Below, piece after piece: positions 39,804-46,215 of a stretch of 46,215 bases of DNA. Location: positions 1 to 46,215 of the forward strand of contig JAUWNJ010000025.1 of NCBI GenBank assembly GCA_030612725.1, in the 5' to 3' direction. The stretch's first letter is position 1; the number at the start of each line of letters is the position of its first letter. This stretch comes from Planctomycetales bacterium (GTDB lineage: Bacteria > Planctomycetota > Phycisphaerae > SM23-33). Made by a program: the position numbers and the translations under genes. The notes under the pieces were generated by a model, which saw only the letters and a program-made list of their open reading frames with translations, was not told the DNA's origin and did not search any database.

Positions 39804-41057
39804 ATGAAGGCTCGCGCGCGCGTTGTTGTGCTTATCCTGTCGGGGCTGATCTTGTGGGTTAATGCATCGGCAGTGGCTGAAGACGCTCACCTTCAGGCGG
39901 CAGGAGCCATCGGGCTTGGATACGTGGGGATGTACTACGGCCTGACTAATCCCGCCGGCGTCTGGTACGAAGGCGAGGATATTATGGGTTCGCCTTCGAC
40001 GACCTGGCTTGCGGTGGTGGATACGGGCGCATCGGCGACTATCCTGGGTAAATCGACGCAGGAGGCCTATGCGGCAGGGACGCCCATTCCGATGCAGGAT
40101 TACCCGGCAGTGAAGTTTTCCGATATAGGTTTCGGCGGGACGGAGGATTTCGCCGTTACCCAGTCGGTGCAGGTGGTGCTTGCCGGCCAGAAGGAAGCGG
40201 AAGGTGATACGGAAAATCACAGTCTTTACACAGCCTACACTCCGCCGATGACGTTGGCGGCGTCCCGTAGTTACATCGGCGGCGGCGCGATGGACTTTGA
40301 CATCATCGGAACGAGCATTCTCCAGGGTCAGGTTCTCCATGTGGACCCGCACCATCTGGAATTCCTTCGCTGGATGCTGATTACGATGGCAGGGTCGCTT
40401 GGACAGAATCCTCCGGCGGCGGGCGGCGACGTCCTCTATATGCCGATGACGATGCAGAACTTTTTCACCGGGGATCAGAACGCCGCGGTCGGCGACAATC
40501 CGATGATTCCGATGAAGATTCGCCGAACGGATTCGGACGCTTTCGCCGAACGGTCAGCCTTGTTCGACACCGGTTCGCCGGTCAACTTCGTCTCGGAATC
40601 TTTCGCACTCGCTGCCGGTATAGACACAAGCGCCACAGCCGAGTTGACGATACCCGTTTCAGGCGTCGGCGGCGAGCCAACGACGCGCGACGGATGGTAT
40701 GTGGACGCGCTGGCGCTGGAACTGGGCGTCGGCAGGGAAGGCGACGACCTGGTGATTGGAAATACAGCCGTTTTCGTCATCCCCGACGCGGAGATGCCCG
40801 GCGGCCTGGACGCCATACTGGGAAGCGGAATCCTCTCACCCGCGAATACGTTTGCCGATACTACTGTCTCGGAGTGGTACGTCGATATGCGGGACAGCGA
40901 CGAGGCGTACCTTGTAGTTGTGCTTCCCGAACCGACGGGGATTGTTCTGCTGATGGTGGCCTTTCCGGTCATTTTTCGCCGCAGGCGCAGGCGTTTGGTT
41001 CCGTTTCGTTCCCATACGATCGCCGAATTAGCTCAGTGCCAGAAGGCTCTCGACTGA
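39804..41057 (+). CDS. Two-lobed aspartic-protease-like exported protein with PEP-CTERM-like tail
   Basis: The 417-residue protein has a signal peptide (MKARARVVVLILSGLILWVN). Two retropepsin-like motifs follow: AVVDTGASATILG (Asp73) and ALFDTGSPVNFVSE (Asp255). Each is followed by the hydrophobic-hydrophobic-Gly element of its lobe, FDIIGTSIL (about 165) and AILGSGIL. This is the layout of a pepsin-type bilobal protease. The C-terminus LPEPTG, then a hydrophobic stretch and an Arg6 block, is a PEP-CTERM-like sorting signal. AAGGAGG is 7 bases before the ATG. The last 10 codons overlap a DUF2442 fragment on the other strand, so the original end may be altered. Confidence 0.8.
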   Translation: MKARARVVVLILSGLILWVNASAVAEDAHLQAAGAIGLGYVGMYYGLTNPAGVWYEGEDIMGSPSTTWLAVVDTGASATILGKSTQEAYAAGTPIPMQDYPAVKFSDIGFGGTEDFAVTQSVQVVLAGQKEAEGDTENHSLYTAYTPPMTLAASRSYIGGGAMDFDIIGTSILQGQVLHVDPHHLEFLRWMLITMAGSLGQNPPAAGGDVLYMPMTMQNFFTGDQNAAVGDNPMIPMKIRRTDSDAFAERSALFDTGSPVNFVSESFALAAGIDTSATAELTIPVSGVGGEPTTRDGWYVDALALELGVGREGDDLVIGNTAVFVIPDAEMPGGLDAILGSGILSPANTFADTTVSEWYVDMRDSDEAYLVVVLPEPTGIVLLMVAFPVIFRRRRRRLVPFRSHTIAELAQCQKALD

Positions 41058-41118
41058 TATGTCCTCGTCGAGCGCTTCCCAGTGGAGGCCGATGCCGCCG
41101 CCGATGAGACGCCAATCC
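41028..41118 (-). pseudogene. 3' fragment of a DUF2442 gene
   Basis: The minus strand encodes DWRLIGGGIGLHWEALDEDI then SVESLLALS and a stop. This is nearly identical to the last 29 residues of the intact DUF2442 protein at 42541-42759. The fragment is cut at its 5' end exactly where the hairpin repeat at 41119 begins, and its stop lies inside the 3' end of the aspartic-protease gene. Confidence 0.9.
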
Positions 41119-41219
41119 TGAATTAAGGGGACGGAGCACTTAATTATTTTGACGCAGGCTGTCTTCTGTGGTAGTTTCAACTATACGGTAATAATTAAGT
41201 GCTCCGTCCCCTTAATTCC
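41119..41219. repeat. REP-like inverted repeat (GGGGACGGAGCAC type)
   Basis: Two perfect inverted arms of 28 bases (41121-41148 and 41190-41217; AATTAAGGGGACGGAGCACT and onward) enclose 41 bases. Twenty-seven bases of the right arm occur again at 46037-46063, and a 12-base core (GTGCTCCGTCCC) is seen at 44848. CCTTAATT words repeat downstream to about 41262. Confidence 0.9.
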
Positions 41220-41327
41220 TTCCCTTAATTCCCTTAATTCCCTTAATTCTTAATTCTATTAACCCGTCCCCACGGGCTTGTGCCCGTGGCTACTATCAAT
41301 CGCCCCAAGGGGCTACGATGCGACACA

Positions 41328-42485
41328 CTACGGTTTCTTTGCCGGTGTGATTACGTCCCACAGAATCACGGTTCTGTCATGTCCGCCGGTGGCTAGGGTC
41401 TTTCCGTCCGGCGAAAACGCCACATGCCCAAAATTGCCCTTTACGTTCGCCAACTGTCGGTCCTTTACGGTTAACAATTTTCGGCAGGTCTTGACGTCCC
41501 GGATTTCTATTTTATTGAACACCGTTACGAGCATCCTGCTGTCAGGAGAAAAAACAACGTTGTAAGGACTGAGGTGTCTGGGAGGTGAGATGGGCCGCAC
41601 TGCCTGTTGACTGACATCCCACATTCGACTGCGATACCCGCTGTTGAGAATAAACCTGCCGTCCGGTGAAAAGAGGACAACGTCCATTGAAAATCGCTGG
41701 CAGCGGCCTTTGCCTTTAGGTTGTTTCGGATCTCGCCATATTTGCCTTGTCCACGTGTCCGTATCCCACAGAAAGATTGTCCCCGCGCCTCGCAATACAT
41801 CGTCGTCGGTGAACTCAACACCTTCACCTGCGACAAATGTCTTTCCGTCCGGGCTGAACGCAACAGCCGAGTAACATCCCTTGAGGACTCGGATTTCCCT
41901 GCGAGTGTCCAGGTCGAACATGTGAACGCTGGTGCCGAGCAGGCCGACGACGGCAAGCGTCTTTCCGTCCGGGGACAGTGCCATTGCCCCCAACTCCCTG
42001 CTACCCTTGCTGAGCCCGCCGAGTTTGTATATCCTGCCGATCTCGCCGATTCGCTTGAAACTGTCGAGGTTCCAGATATCGACGTGAGATTTCTCCTTCG
42101 CTACCAGGCGTTTTCCGTCAGGAGTTATCGCGAATGCGCTGTAATCCTCCCTGATGAATTTATAGTGGATGCGTTTTAGCGTTTTCGTGTCCCATACGGC
42201 CAAGTCTCCTTTTGGTCTGAACCACGTCCGCCAGCCGCTTCCGACGATCAGCCTCTTTCCGTCCGGTGTAAAGATTAAAGCGCCAAGATTCCCCCGATGT
42301 TTGCCCAGGACCGCCCGCTTTTTCAGTGTTACTTTCCGTACAGACGTCTGGGTATCTTTTTGTGAAGCGGCGGTTTCGCCTACCCTTGTCGCGGTGGGCT
42401 GATTGCCGTTGTCCTCGCACCCCGGAATGAACCAGGACAGGAGCATAATGGCCAAACACCGCAGGGCAACATATTGCCTGGACAT
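41328..42485 (-). CDS. WD40-like beta-propeller lipoprotein
   Basis: The 385-residue protein has a lipoprotein signal (lipobox around FIPGC, about residue 23). Blades follow with repeated FTPDGKRL, LSPDGKTLA, FSPDGKTFVA, FSPDGRFIL, FSPDSRMLV and FSPDGKTLATGGHDRTVILW. About seven blades fit one propeller. Such proteins act as binding scaffolds; no enzyme domain is seen. The ATG at 42485 is chosen for GGAG 8 bases upstream. It stands alone on this strand next to repeats. Confidence 0.85.
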   Translation of the reverse strand: MSRQYVALRCLAIMLLSWFIPGCEDNGNQPTATRVGETAASQKDTQTSVRKVTLKKRAVLGKHRGNLGALIFTPDGKRLIVGSGWRTWFRPKGDLAVWDTKTLKRIHYKFIREDYSAFAITPDGKRLVAKEKSHVDIWNLDSFKRIGEIGRIYKLGGLSKGSRELGAMALSPDGKTLAVVGLLGTSVHMFDLDTRREIRVLKGCYSAVAFSPDGKTFVAGEGVEFTDDDVLRGAGTIFLWDTDTWTRQIWRDPKQPKGKGRCQRFSMDVVLFSPDGRFILNSGYRSRMWDVSQQAVRPISPPRHLSPYNVVFSPDSRMLVTVFNKIEIRDVKTCRKLLTVKDRQLANVKGNFGHVAFSPDGKTLATGGHDRTVILWDVITPAKKP

Positions 42486-42540
42486 TGCATTCACTCCTTA
42501 TTTCCAGAGCATCTCGCCGGCGCAGATGGTGGATACGAGA

Positions 42541-42759
42541 TTAACTTAATGCCAGAAGGCTCTCGACTGAAATATCCTCGTCGATTGATTCCCAATGTAC
42601 CCCGATACCACTACCGATGAGTCGCCAGTTCTTGCGCTGCTGATCCGTCGCATCCCGAAGGCGCGGAAACCACTCCAGCGGGACAGTTATCTCCCTGCCA
42701 TCGGACAGAATCACGCAAAGCGAGTCTTCCGTGAAAGATACGTCCGTAGCAATCGGCAT
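42541..42759 (-). CDS. DUF2442-family small protein
   Basis: The 72-residue protein matches DUF2442: FTEDSLCVILSDGREITVPL, EWFPRL, and NWRLIGSGIGVHWESIDEDI with the ending SVESLLALS. Family members often accompany DUF4160 proteins in what may be toxin-antitoxin-like pairs; here there is no DUF4160 partner. It starts 27 bases after the LarA-like gene. A damaged copy lies at 41028. Confidence 0.85.
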   Translation of the reverse strand: MPIATDVSFTEDSLCVILSDGREITVPLEWFPRLRDATDQQRKNWRLIGSGIGVHWESIDEDISVESLLALS

Positions 42760-42786
42760 CGACCCATTATAACAGTTTATAGGTCG

Positions 42787-44061
42787 CTACTCCCCAAATT
42801 TTTGCCAATCCGGCGGGTTTTTGAGTTTGTAGAGCATTTCGCCGGCGCGCGGAATGTAGAATCGGCCTTCGTCCTCCCGGCCTTGCCAGTCGGCAATGTC
42901 AATCGAGGCGGGGTCGAGATAGCCGAGGTTGACCTTCCGGCAGCGACTTTCGGGAATGCCGGTGGCCAGCGTAACCTTGACGCGACATTTTTCCACACCA
43001 TCAACATAAGTCCCGATTCCTCGGACATGCGTCGAGTGGGCAAGGACGCCCCAGGGATAGTTCTTGAATTTGTCCCATTGTCCGAGGAAATAATCGCGCG
43101 TGTGGTAGCCGAACTTGTCGATAATCTTGCCGTGGGTGTATGAGATTTCCGTAACGTGCGGGGCGTAGATAATCAGTTCGCCGCCGTCGGCGACAATCGC
43201 TTCGGTCTTGTACATGCACTTGCCCGCCACCCAGATGTCGTCGTACATCTCCGGTGCGCGGGCGAGGATCGAATCGTATGGCCTGTCCATATAGGTAACG
43301 TGAATCTTCGCTGATAAGTCCGCCGCCGACGACCAGGCGTCTTCCGGGCTTCCGAAGTACAGGCCGAAGAGTCCGTCCTTGGTCGTTACCATGCACAGGG
43401 CGAATTTGTCCATTTTGAGCATCTTGGCCGCTCGATCCACGGTCGTGCGGACGGGCGTTTTCTTCGTTCCGATGATCTTGGGGTTGGTAATCACAGCCCC
43501 GAGCCAATGGAAGAAGTTCAGCAGTTCCGCCCCGCAGATACCGGGGAAGAAATACTTGTTTCCGCCTGAGAATCCGACGACTTCGTGCGGGAACACAGGC
43601 CCGCAAATCAGAACGCGGTCGTAATCGAAGACGAGGCGGTTGACGGTAACTTTGACGTCCATTTGGAACAGTCCGCCGCTGATTTGGTCTATCTCGTCGG
43701 CGGTCAGCGTTCCGATATGGGCCAAGGCATCTTCGCTCTGCCATTCGTGGTTGAAGGCCTTTGATTTTCCGAAGACCTTTTCCCATTGGCCTGGTTCGAC
43801 GCCGAAATGCTTTTCGATGTGTTCGTCGTCCATCGGCGGATGTGTGCCGAGGGCGATGAGGAAGTCCAGTTTCGTCGTTTGCGGCGCGAGATTTTCGTGC
43901 AGCGCCCTTGCCAGCGCCGGCAATGGGCAGGTGCGTGTATGGTCCGGTACGATTACCAGCACGCTCTTTCCGTCGGCGTTCAGTTCGCCGGCTGATTGCG
44001 CGACGATGTCCCGCATCTCTGCGTCAGTCAATGTCCGTTCGACGTATCCTTGTCCGATCAT
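42787..44061 (-). CDS. LarA-family (nickel-pincer lactate racemase-like) protein
   Basis: The 424-residue protein has LarA/DUF2088 motifs: VIVPDHTRTCP, LGTHPPM, VFPHEVVGFSGGNKYFFPGI. The latter holds the His and Lys equivalents that in Lactobacillus LarA bind the nickel-pincer nucleotide. LarA homologues racemise or epimerise 2-hydroxyacids or sugar acids. No larB, larC or larE is in the window, so the cofactor genes would be elsewhere. AAAGGACC lies ahead of the ATG. The C-terminus is longer and different from lactate racemase, so the substrate is open. Confidence 0.85.
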   Translation of the reverse strand: MIGQGYVERTLTDAEMRDIVAQSAGELNADGKSVLVIVPDHTRTCPLPALARALHENLAPQTTKLDFLIALGTHPPMDDEHIEKHFGVEPGQWEKVFGKSKAFNHEWQSEDALAHIGTLTADEIDQISGGLFQMDVKVTVNRLVFDYDRVLICGPVFPHEVVGFSGGNKYFFPGICGAELLNFFHWLGAVITNPKIIGTKKTPVRTTVDRAAKMLKMDKFALCMVTTKDGLFGLYFGSPEDAWSSAADLSAKIHVTYMDRPYDSILARAPEMYDDIWVAGKCMYKTEAIVADGGELIIYAPHVTEISYTHGKIIDKFGYHTRDYFLGQWDKFKNYPWGVLAHSTHVRGIGTYVDGVEKCRVKVTLATGIPESRCRKVNLGYLDPASIDIADWQGREDEGRFYIPRAGEMLYKLKNPPDWQKFGE

Positions 44062-44122
44062 TATTTTGGTCCTTTCCCATGTGTCGTGTCGGGATATTGT
44101 AGCGACAAGTGGTGGTTAAATG

Positions 44123-44154
44123 GAAGACGCCGGTGGGTCGGTACCGGCGTCTTC
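44123..44154 (-). terminator. Hairpin after the small PEP-CTERM gene
   Basis: GAAGACGCCGGT (44123-44134) and its exact inverse ACCGGCGTCTTC (44143-44154) form a 12-bp stem with an 8-base loop. It lies 43 bases after the stop of the PEP-CTERM gene and 62 before the LarA-like start, so it probably separates the two transcripts. Confidence 0.6.
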
Positions 44155-44196
44155 GTGAGCGAAGGTGTACGTCTGTGCAGGTTTTTGGGAAGTCAT

Positions 44197-44442
44197 CTAT
44201 CGTGAACGGCGGCGTGCGTGGCGGGTGAGGACGCCGATACCACCGATAATCAGCAGGGTCAGTACGCCGGGTTCGGGCACGGAAGTCTGGGCGAATGAGC
44301 AGTTGGAGTCGTCGGATGCCGGATCGACTTGAACGGACGGATTTTCGCCGGATGAGATGGTCGAGTCGTTGATGCCGGCGGGGGTCGATGAAAGCGGCAG
44401 GAAAAACAGAGAAATAAGAAGTATTGATAATATATGTTTCAT
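44197..44442 (-). CDS. Tiny PEP-CTERM protein
   Basis: The 81-residue protein is a signal peptide (MKHILSILLISLFFLPLSST), a 35-residue Ser/Asp/Asn-rich mature part, and a textbook PEP-CTERM tail (SVPEPGVLTLLIIGGIGVLT then RHARRRSR). The tail directs processing by an exosortase; none is encoded here. The mature part is too small for a usual domain, so it may be a surface peptide or matrix piece. AGGAGA is 10 bases from the ATG. A longer upstream frame runs into the MITE and is not used. Confidence 0.8.
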   Translation of the reverse strand: MKHILSILLISLFFLPLSSTPAGINDSTISSGENPSVQVDPASDDSNCSFAQTSVPEPGVLTLLIIGGIGVLTRHARRRSR

Positions 44443-44624
44443 TACGCGGTTCTCCTGGGAACCTATACAAAATTCGCCCTGAATCCTAACGCGTCTTTGC
44501 GCGGCAGCGTGAACCGCGTGGAAGCGGACATTTTTTCGGTGCGAAACCGATTTCGGCCCCGACCAATAGAAATGTACGATTCGCCTGACCGTCAGGCCAA
44601 TCGAGAAGGAAAAATTAATTATGT

Positions 44625-44754
44625 GGGGTTGTTGAAAAAGTCCGCTGATGAGTAACACGGGCGTCTCGCCCGTGCTGATTTTACCGGAAACCGCAGCGTT
44701 TTTCACGGTTCCTCACGGGCGAGACGCCCGTGTTACGGCTTTTTCAACAACCCC
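44625..44754. mobile_element. MITE of 130 bp with terminal inverted repeats and 5-bp target duplication
   Basis: GGGGTTGTTGAAAAAG (44625-44640) is matched by its exact inverse at 44739-44754. The direct repeat TATGT flanks both ends (44620-44624 and 44755-44759). Inside, two inverted copies of CACGGGCG-x-CGCCCGTG (around 44655-44675 and 44713-44732) give a second stem. It has no coding capacity, so it needs a transposase from elsewhere. Related pieces are at 15049-15105 and 31904-31972. Confidence 0.9.
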
Positions 44755-44846
44755 TATGTTCCCGGTTTTGTAAGGTGCGATTGCGACGGCAGGAAAGTCT
44801 CGCTAGAATAGCAGCACGGTACGTTGACTTTATTGAGGTAATTCAG

Positions 44847-46040
44847 GTGCTCCGTCCCAAATCCAAATCCGCCAGCCGCATCGCCATCGTGAACGGCGAG
44901 GTCTATACCTCGCGGATGGTGATTCGACGTGGCGTGGTCGTGGTTCAGGATGGGAAGATCGAGGCTGTGGAGGTAGGTTCGCCGAGCGCCCGGCTTCTGA
45001 AGGGGGCTTTGGTGGTCGATGCGAGGGGGATGATTGTCGCTCCGGGGTTCATTGATCTGCACATTCACGGAGCCGGCGGCGGCGACACCAGCGATTGCAA
45101 AGTTGAGTCTATCCGAAAAATGGCTTCGACCCTGGTTAGATTCGGAACAACATCCTTCCTCCCGACAATATACCCAGCCAGTGAGTCCGGGATGATCCGT
45201 CGCGTAGCCACCGTCCGTCGGGCAACCGAATCGCCGAGCAAAGGGGCCGAGGTATTGGGCGTGCATCTCGAAGGGCCATTCCTGAACCCTCGGAGAAAAG
45301 GCGCACTTCGGGAGAAAGACCTCCGTCCCGCCTCGCTCGAAGAACTTCACAGCCTGATAGAAGCCTCAAATAACGGTATTCGTCTTATATCGGTGGCTCC
45401 GGAAATCCCCGGCGCTATTGAGTTTATCCGGGAATGTCGCAACAGGGGAATTCGGGTGGCGGTGGGGCATTCCGATGCCTCCCACGAAGAGATGTCGGTT
45501 GGGATAAACGCCGGCATCAATCACGTTACCCACGTATTCAACGCTCTGCGTCGAACGCATCACCGCGATCCCGGCGTGATGGGCACGGTACTGACCAATC
45601 CGGAGATTACCGTGGAACTCATCGCAGATATGCACCACGTTCACCCTGTCGTGGTCAAACTCCTGCTCCTTGCCAAGCCTGCCGACAAGATATGCCTGAT
45701 TACCGACGCCTTGAGAATCACCGGCTTGCGAGGGAAGCGTTTCCTAGCCGACGGGAGAAAGGTAATCGTGGATGACGGTGTAGCCAAACTGCCGGACGGT
45801 ACTATCGCCGGAAGTGTCCTTACGCTCAACCGGGCAGTCGGGAATATGGTTGCCACAGGGATGGTTCCTTTGGAGGATGCTCTCAAAATGGCCAGCGTTA
45901 TCCCTGCCAAGGTTTTGGGTGTGAACCACCGCAAGGGGAACATCCTCCCCGGAAGCGACGCCGACATTGTGATACTAGGCCGGGATTTCGACGTGCAGAT
46001 GACAATGGTCGGCGGGAAGATTGTCCACCAGAAAAGATAA
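44847..46040 (+). CDS. nagA: N-acetylglucosamine-6-phosphate deacetylase
   Basis: The 397-residue amidohydrolase removes acetate from GlcNAc-6-phosphate in amino-sugar catabolism and cell-wall recycling. Motifs are in order: GFIDLHIHGAGGGDT, LGVHLEGPFLNPRRKGA, VGHSDAS, HVFNALRRTHHRDPG, ELIADMHHVHP, LITDALR (catalytic Asp) and the C-terminal KGNILPGSDADIVIL. The GTG at 44847 with GAGGT upstream gives the best family N-terminus; the frame extends back into the MITE but that part is not homologous. The stop codon lies inside a REP-like repeat. Confidence 0.9.
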   Translation: MLRPKSKSASRIAIVNGEVYTSRMVIRRGVVVVQDGKIEAVEVGSPSARLLKGALVVDARGMIVAPGFIDLHIHGAGGGDTSDCKVESIRKMASTLVRFGTTSFLPTIYPASESGMIRRVATVRRATESPSKGAEVLGVHLEGPFLNPRRKGALREKDLRPASLEELHSLIEASNNGIRLISVAPEIPGAIEFIRECRNRGIRVAVGHSDASHEEMSVGINAGINHVTHVFNALRRTHHRDPGVMGTVLTNPEITVELIADMHHVHPVVVKLLLLAKPADKICLITDALRITGLRGKRFLADGRKVIVDDGVAKLPDGTIAGSVLTLNRAVGNMVATGMVPLEDALKMASVIPAKVLGVNHRKGNILPGSDADIVILGRDFDVQMTMVGGKIVHQKR

Positions 46041-46063
46041 TTAAGTGCTCCGTCCCCTTAATT
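46037..46063. repeat. REP-like arm overlapping the nagA stop
   Basis: These 27 bases are identical to 41191-41217 (ATAATTAAGTGCTCCGTCCC and onward). The nagA stop TAA (46038-46040) is formed by the repeat's own bases. Only one arm is seen here. Confidence 0.9.
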
Positions 46064-46109
46064 CACCTTAATTCAAAGCCGTAATCACGCTCAGTAAGGA
46101 GAGCACCTC

Positions 46110-46215
46110 ATGCGAATTATTGATACTATATTCCGACGCGTCGGAATGTTGGTGGTAGTATTTATTCTTGCTACATCAGGATGCAGTTGTAGCGGCAAAA
46201 ATGATGAGCATCTGA
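46110..46215 (+). CDS. Start of a lipoprotein gene, cut by the window end
   Basis: A frame starts at ATG 46110 with AAGGAG 8 bases upstream. It encodes a signal peptide ending in a lipobox (MRIIDTIFRRVGMLVVVFIL then ATSGCSCSG). It runs open to the end of the window. The mature protein is not visible, so the function is unknown. Confidence 0.65.
   Translation, partial: MRIIDTIFRRVGMLVVVFILATSGCSCSGKNDEHL

Noticed and set aside
40971-40985. Sortase LPxTG signal in the aspartic protease (LPEPTG)
   Set aside because: The string has an extra residue, and the hydrophobic stretch plus Arg block in a planctomycete-like genome fits PEP-CTERM better.
44443-44706. Longer start for the small PEP-CTERM protein
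   Set aside because: The upstream part runs into the MITE, and a proper signal peptide begins at 44442.
44730-44846. Longer nagA starting inside the MITE
   Set aside because: The first 39 codons are MITE and gap sequence with no NagA similarity; GTG 44847 has a Shine-Dalgarno and the right N-terminus.

Overview
This 46 kb window looks like a contig from an anaerobic planctomycete, probably of the Phycisphaerae/Sedimentisphaerales type. That lineage call is inference. It rests on two proteins with PEP-CTERM-like C termini, a secreted right-handed beta-helix protein, DUF3089 and WD40-like lipoproteins, and an anaerobic toolkit of [FeFe] hydrogenase with its maturases, rubrerythrin, desulfoferrodoxin, flavodiiron protein and hybrid cluster protein. 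There is no rRNA, no CRISPR array, no complete insertion sequence and no phage. The first 100 bases or so are homopolymer-rich and look like a poor contig end.

Layout. (1) 282-3709: a secreted beta-helix protein (-), then a truncated rubredoxin reading frame directly ahead of a PP2C/RsbU-type phosphatase (+). (2) 3843-12672: a tight eleven-gene (+) unit headed by PerR: rubrerythrin, a TIGR02757 protein, a metal permease with an HMA domain, a DUF6132-thioredoxin fusion, Hcp, a 1-Cys peroxiredoxin, desulfoferrodoxin, a ferritin-like protein, FprA and a flavin reductase-rubredoxin fusion. Together these form an oxygen, peroxide and NO detoxification regulon. (3) 12740-13650: a CBS-domain protein, a histidine-kinase remnant and a small membrane protein. 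(4) 13806-24227 (-): an eight-gene hydrogenase operon in the order rex, hydC, hydB (fused to a GltD-like module), hydA, a receiver-only response regulator, hydE, hydG, hydF. (5) 24484-25917: a DUF3089 lipoprotein and tRNA-Ile(CAT). (6) 26042-31752 (-): two NifX-type proteins, two MinD-like ATPases with inserted ferredoxin domains, a CoA-disulfide-reductase/rhodanese fusion, an FmdB zinc ribbon and a DUF5320 protein. A strong promoter with a palindromic operator precedes the cluster. (7) 31991-34744: a class III aminotransferase and a Gfo/Idh/MocA oxidoreductase. (8) 34906-39803: an accessory region with membrane proteins, an XRE-regulator remnant, an AT-rich orphan gene, an OLD-like ATPase flanked by hairpin repeats, and 1 kb of repeat-rich DNA. 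(9) 39804-46215: a two-lobed aspartic-protease-like protein with a PEP-CTERM-like tail, a WD40-like lipoprotein, DUF2442 (one intact copy, one fragment), a LarA homologue, a tiny PEP-CTERM protein, a 130-bp MITE, NagA and the start of a lipoprotein.

How the parts fit. Regions 2, 4 and 6 describe a strict or aerotolerant fermenter. Rex would tie hydrogen production by the trimeric hydrogenase to the NADH/NAD ratio. PerR would switch on an O2/H2O2/NO reduction chain running from the flavin reductase-rubredoxin to FprA, rubrerythrin and desulfoferrodoxin. The region 6 cluster probably handles metal or Fe-S cofactors. Intergenic DNA is unusually rich in short-word repeats, each locus with its own word, and in mobile hairpins; one of these carries the nagA stop codon. 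The best candidates for undescribed biology are the region 6 ATPase/NifX/DUF5320 cluster with its operator, the HydB-GltD fusion, and the PEP-CTERM aspartic protease.
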